Shown here: positions 4,842 to 7,858 of the stretch, one piece after another | Layout of the letters: every line of letters starts with the position of its first letter | How positions within the stretch are numbered: the first letter of the stretch is position 1 | Assembly (NCBI GenBank): GCA_003645385.1 | Contig: QNEY01000071.1 | Span: forward strand, 1 to 7,858 | Direction: 5' to 3' | From: Gammaproteobacteria bacterium | GTDB lineage: Bacteria > Pseudomonadota > Gammaproteobacteria > Nitrosococcales > Methylophagaceae | DNA: 7,858 bases | Notes under the pieces: generated by a model | What the model was told of the DNA's origin: nothing | Databases searched by the model: none | The model's input: the letters and a program-made list of their open reading frames with translations, nothing else | Position numbers and translations under genes: made by a program

Positions 4842-6965
4842 ATGGATGAACAACACAAAATAGATACGGGGCTTGCCTGCCTTATTAATCTGGCTAAACT
4901 ACATGGGTTACCCGCTGATCCTGAGCATTTGCGCCATATTCATGCTGATCCTGGAAAACACTTCACAGAACAAGAAATTATCATGGCCGGCCGTGACTTG
5001 GGTCTTAAAGTACGTGGTCACAACAGTCATTGGCAAGCACTCAATAAAACAGCTTTACCAGTAATAGGGCAGCATAATGATGGACACTGGTTCATTATTG
5101 CAAGAATTGATACTGATAAAGTACTGATTCATGATCCACTAGAACAATCTCCACGGGCTTTAGACCGAACTCTTTTTGAAAAGTCTTGGTCAGGTAGAGT
5201 AATAATGATGACACGACGTGCTTCATTATCTAGTCTAGTTGGTCACTTTGATTTCAGTTGGTTTGTACCTGCGATTCTCAAGTATAAAAAACTGTTACTT
5301 GAAGTATTAGTAGCTTCATTTTTCTTGCAATTATTTGCGTTACTCACACCATTGTTTTTTCAAGTAGTCATTGATAAGGTATTAGTTCATAAAGCATTAA
5401 CAACACTTGATGTGCTCGCTATTGGTTTATTGGGAGTTTCGTTATTTGAAGTCGTATTAGGTGGTTTGAGAACCTATTTGTTTTCTCACACTACTAATCG
5501 TGTAGATGTGGTGTTAGGTGCTAAATTATTTAAACATCTGCTTGCCTTACCCATTAGCTATTTTGAAGCAAGGCGTGTTGGTGATTCTATTGCCCGAGTA
5601 CGGGAACTGGAAAATATTCGTAACTTTATTACGGGTTCGGCACTCACACTTATTATTGATCTATTTTTTACCGTGATATTTTTTGTAGTGATGTATTACT
5701 ACAGTCCAACACTGACTTTCATTGTATTGGGTGCAATCCCTTTTTACCTCATATTATCAATATTTATCACACCAGTTTTACGAAAAAGACTGGATGAAAA
5801 ATTCAATCGTGGCGCTGAGAATCAAGCATTTCTAGTCGAATCTATTACTGGAGTTGAAACGCTTAAAGCAATGGCTGTTGAGCCTCAAATGCAACGCCGA
5901 TGGGAAGAGCAATTAGCTGGCTATGTAGGGGCAAGTTTTCGTGCTGCTAACTTAGGTAATATTGCTGGACAAACAGCAGGTTTTATCAACAAAGTCACCA
6001 CTGTTTTTATCTTATGGGTTGGGGCTACCTTAGTGATGAAAGGTGAATTATCAGTTGGACAATTGATTGCATTTAATATGTTAGCAGGTCGTGTTAGTGG
6101 TCCTATTCTACGATTAGTTCAACTATGGCAAGATTTTCAACAAGCAGGGCTTTCAGTACGACGTTTAGGCGATATTCTTAACACACCCACTGAACCAGGA
6201 TATAACCCAGGTAGAGCCTCCTTACCCAGTTTGCAAGGTGCGATTAATTTTGAAGGTCTTACATTTCGTTATCGACCAGATCTTCCGGAAGTGTTACGTA
6301 ATATCAATTTAGCTGTAAAACCCGGAGAAATCATTGGCATTGTCGGGCGTTCAGGCTCAGGAAAGAGTACCCTCACCAAGTTGATTCAACGTCTTTACGT
6401 ACCAGAAAATGGCCGTATATTAATTGATGGAATAGACTTGGCATTGATTGAACCCACATGGCTAAGACGCCAAATTGGCGTGGTATTGCAGGAGAATTAT
6501 CTGTTCAATCGCTCCGTTCGAGACAATATTGCCTTAAGTAATCCCGGTATTGCTATGGAAGCTATTATTCAAGCTTCTAAATTAGCCGGAGCACATGAAT
6601 TTATTCTAGAACTTGCTGAAGGTTATGACACCTCAGTGGGTGAACGGGGCAGTAATCTTTCTGGCGGACAAAGACAACGTATAGCGATTGCCAGAGCATT
6701 ATTGACGGAGCCTCGCATCCTCATCTTTGATGAAGCTACCAGTGCACTTGATTATGAATCTGAACGTATTATTCAAGATAATATGCAACAGATTTGTCAC
6801 AATAAAACAGTGTTTATTATTGCTCATAGACTAAGTGCTGTGAGGCGTTGTGACCGAATTATTGTTATTGAGAAAGGTGAAATTATAGAACAGGGTAATC
6901 ACAATGAATTACTCAAAAAAAACGGAATGTACACCAGACTTAATGATTTCCAAAATCAACAGTAA
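4842..6965 (+). CDS. hlyB: HlyB-like type I secretion ABC transporter with inactive C39-like domain
   Basis: This inner-membrane ABC exporter would power one-step secretion of an unfolded protein through an HlyD/TolC channel. It has 707 residues, the same as E. coli HlyB. Residues 1-125 form a C39 peptidase-like domain. The catalytic-cysteine motif reads DTGLACL, with Thr9 in the cysteine position, although His82 (DGHWFI) and Asp98 (HDP) remain. The domain is therefore probably non-cleaving, as in HlyB. Six membrane helices fill about 150-430. The nucleotide-binding domain has Walker A GRSGSGKST (502-510, Lys508), Q-loop Gln550, signature LSGGQ (606-610), Walker B ILIFDE (626-631) and switch His662. 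These positions coincide with HlyB. No ribosome-binding site precedes ATG 4842, but the domain begins directly, so the start is reasonable. hlyD follows after 11 bases. The substrate is not in the window; an RTX protein is inferred. Confidence 0.95.
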   Translation: MDEQHKIDTGLACLINLAKLHGLPADPEHLRHIHADPGKHFTEQEIIMAGRDLGLKVRGHNSHWQALNKTALPVIGQHNDGHWFIIARIDTDKVLIHDPLEQSPRALDRTLFEKSWSGRVIMMTRRASLSSLVGHFDFSWFVPAILKYKKLLLEVLVASFFLQLFALLTPLFFQVVIDKVLVHKALTTLDVLAIGLLGVSLFEVVLGGLRTYLFSHTTNRVDVVLGAKLFKHLLALPISYFEARRVGDSIARVRELENIRNFITGSALTLIIDLFFTVIFFVVMYYYSPTLTFIVLGAIPFYLILSIFITPVLRKRLDEKFNRGAENQAFLVESITGVETLKAMAVEPQMQRRWEEQLAGYVGASFRAANLGNIAGQTAGFINKVTTVFILWVGATLVMKGELSVGQLIAFNMLAGRVSGPILRLVQLWQDFQQAGLSVRRLGDILNTPTEPGYNPGRASLPSLQGAINFEGLTFRYRPDLPEVLRNINLAVKPGEIIGIVGRSGSGKSTLTKLIQRLYVPENGRILIDGIDLALIEPTWLRRQIGVVLQENYLFNRSVRDNIALSNPGIAMEAIIQASKLAGAHEFILELAEGYDTSVGERGSNLSGGQRQRIAIARALLTEPRILIFDEATSALDYESERIIQDNMQQICHNKTVFIIAHRLSAVRRCDRIIVIEKGEIIEQGNHNELLKKNGMYTRLNDFQNQQ

Positions 6966-6976
6966 GCATTCTCATC

Positions 6977-7858
6977 ATGATATTTAAACAACAACAAAAT
7001 GAACATGAATTTTTACCAGCTGCGTTGGAAATTCAAGAAACACCTCCTTCACCATTAGGTAGATTAATAACATGGGTCATTATGCTATTTTTCATGGTGG
7101 CTGTGATCTGGGCACTAATTGGTAAAGTTGATATTGTTGTCACCGCTCCTGGACGATTAATTACCAGTGGCCATGTCAAGATAATTCAACCACTTGATAG
7201 CGGTATTATTAAGAATATTTACGTTACTGAAGGACAACATGTTAGAGAGGGTGATATTTTGGTTGAACTTAAACCTGATAGTGTCATGGCTGATGAACGA
7301 CGACTTGAGGGTGAGTTGATCACCTTAAGCCAAGATCTACAGAGAGCAGAAACTATACTTTCATGGACAAAACAAAAAAAGCCAGATTTGAGTCAATTGC
7401 CTGATGATTTGGACTTGATCCAGGAACAACTATTATTATCTCAATGGCATCAACATCAATCACAAATCAGCACCCTTAAACATAAGCAAAACAAATACCA
7501 TTCAGATCAGGCAAGTATTGAGCAACAGGTTAAGAAATATGAATCACTATTGCCAATACTCACTAAACGAGCAAAAAAAACCAGAATGCTTAGCCAAAAA
7601 CAATTGATACAAGAAGACCAATATCTTGAAATAGAACAACAACGATTGACGATCTACCATGATCATAAAGCGAGTCAGCAGCGATTCCAAGAACTACAGG
7701 CTACTATTGCTGAAGTTGATTCTCAGATTGAACAAGTAAAAAAGGCTTTTAAAAATGAAATACTCACCCAATTGCAGCAAGTTAAACGGCAACACCAATC
7801 ATTAACACAAGAAATGATTAAGGCAACAGCAAGTAGACAAGCCCGAACGCTTCGAGCA
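6977..7858 (+). CDS. hlyD: HlyD-like membrane fusion protein of type I secretion (C-terminus cut off)
   Basis: The frame opens at ATG 6977 and stays open for 294 codons to the right edge. HlyD proteins form a periplasmic adaptor ring linking the ABC transporter to the TolC outer-membrane channel. Visible parts are a short cytoplasmic N-terminus with the HlyD-like HEFLPAALEIQETP (10-23) and one membrane anchor at about 30-49. The first half of the lipoyl/barrel region follows (VDIVVTAPGRLITSGHVKII, 51-70, and GIIKNIYVTEGQHVREGDIL, 76-95). A long Gln-rich alpha-helical coiled coil covers about 105-285, including KAFKNEIL (256-263), close to a segment of E. coli HlyD. The second lipoyl half and C-terminal beta domain, roughly 150-180 residues, lie beyond the window. 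It starts 11 bases after hlyB, with only a weak TAAG ribosome-binding site that includes the hlyB stop, so it is probably translated by coupling. Confidence 0.95.
   Translation, partial: MIFKQQQNEHEFLPAALEIQETPPSPLGRLITWVIMLFFMVAVIWALIGKVDIVVTAPGRLITSGHVKIIQPLDSGIIKNIYVTEGQHVREGDILVELKPDSVMADERRLEGELITLSQDLQRAETILSWTKQKKPDLSQLPDDLDLIQEQLLLSQWHQHQSQISTLKHKQNKYHSDQASIEQQVKKYESLLPILTKRAKKTRMLSQKQLIQEDQYLEIEQQRLTIYHDHKASQQRFQELQATIAEVDSQIEQVKKAFKNEILTQLQQVKRQHQSLTQEMIKATASRQARTLRA

Noticed and set aside
4873..5064. Plus-strand 63-codon frame inside hlyB
   Set aside because: It is an out-of-frame shadow of the C39-like domain coding sequence.
1..7858. CRISPR arrays, insertion sequences, tRNA or rRNA genes
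   Set aside because: No spaced direct repeats, transposase-like frames, terminal inverted repeats of an element, or RNA gene signatures were seen.

Overview
The window is an AT-rich chromosomal segment from a gammaproteobacterium. The evidence is a sigma-32 protein (RpoH) with an intact RpoH box, the LapA/LapB pair that controls lipopolysaccharide synthesis, a 107-residue seven-iron ferredoxin with the Azotobacter/Pseudomonas cysteine pattern, and a WrbA/ArsC-family/DUF2069 cluster of a kind seen in gammaproteobacteria. Genus cannot be named from the sequence alone.

Layout. Positions 1-93 (minus) hold the start of an unrecognised gene that runs off the left edge. Positions 97-330 (minus) encode a 77-residue miniature flagellar rod-like protein. 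Positions 382-3160 (minus) form one tight operon, read lapA, lapB, arsC-family reductase, wrbA, DUF2069 membrane protein; neighbours overlap or are separated by at most 8 bases. Divergent from lapA is fdxA (3351-3674, plus). It converges on rpoH (3745-4605, minus), and the two share a strong bidirectional hairpin terminator at 3694-3721. Divergent from rpoH, across a 236-base intergenic region, begins a type I secretion operon: an HlyB-like ABC transporter (4842-6965) and the first 294 residues of an HlyD-like membrane fusion protein (6977-7858, cut by the right edge).

How the genes fit together. LapA/LapB and RpoH belong to the cell-envelope and heat-stress networks, which in E. coli are linked through the FtsH protease. 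A sequence upstream of rpoH closely matches a sigma-E promoter (GGAACTT, 16 bases, TCTTA), which would couple envelope stress to the heat-shock response. WrbA, the ArsC-family protein and FdxA are redox or detoxification proteins. The HlyB-like transporter has threonine in place of the catalytic cysteine of its N-terminal peptidase-like domain. This points to an RTX-type substrate exported without leader cleavage; no substrate or HlyC activator gene lies upstream of hlyB in the window.

I see no wholly new system. The points most worth a second look are the sigma-E promoter and nearly concentric inverted repeats between rpoH and hlyB, the miniature flagellar protein with its cut neighbour, and the position of the secretion operon beside rpoH. 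Several starts were moved from the longest open frame to the ATG supported by a ribosome-binding site or by coupling to the upstream stop.
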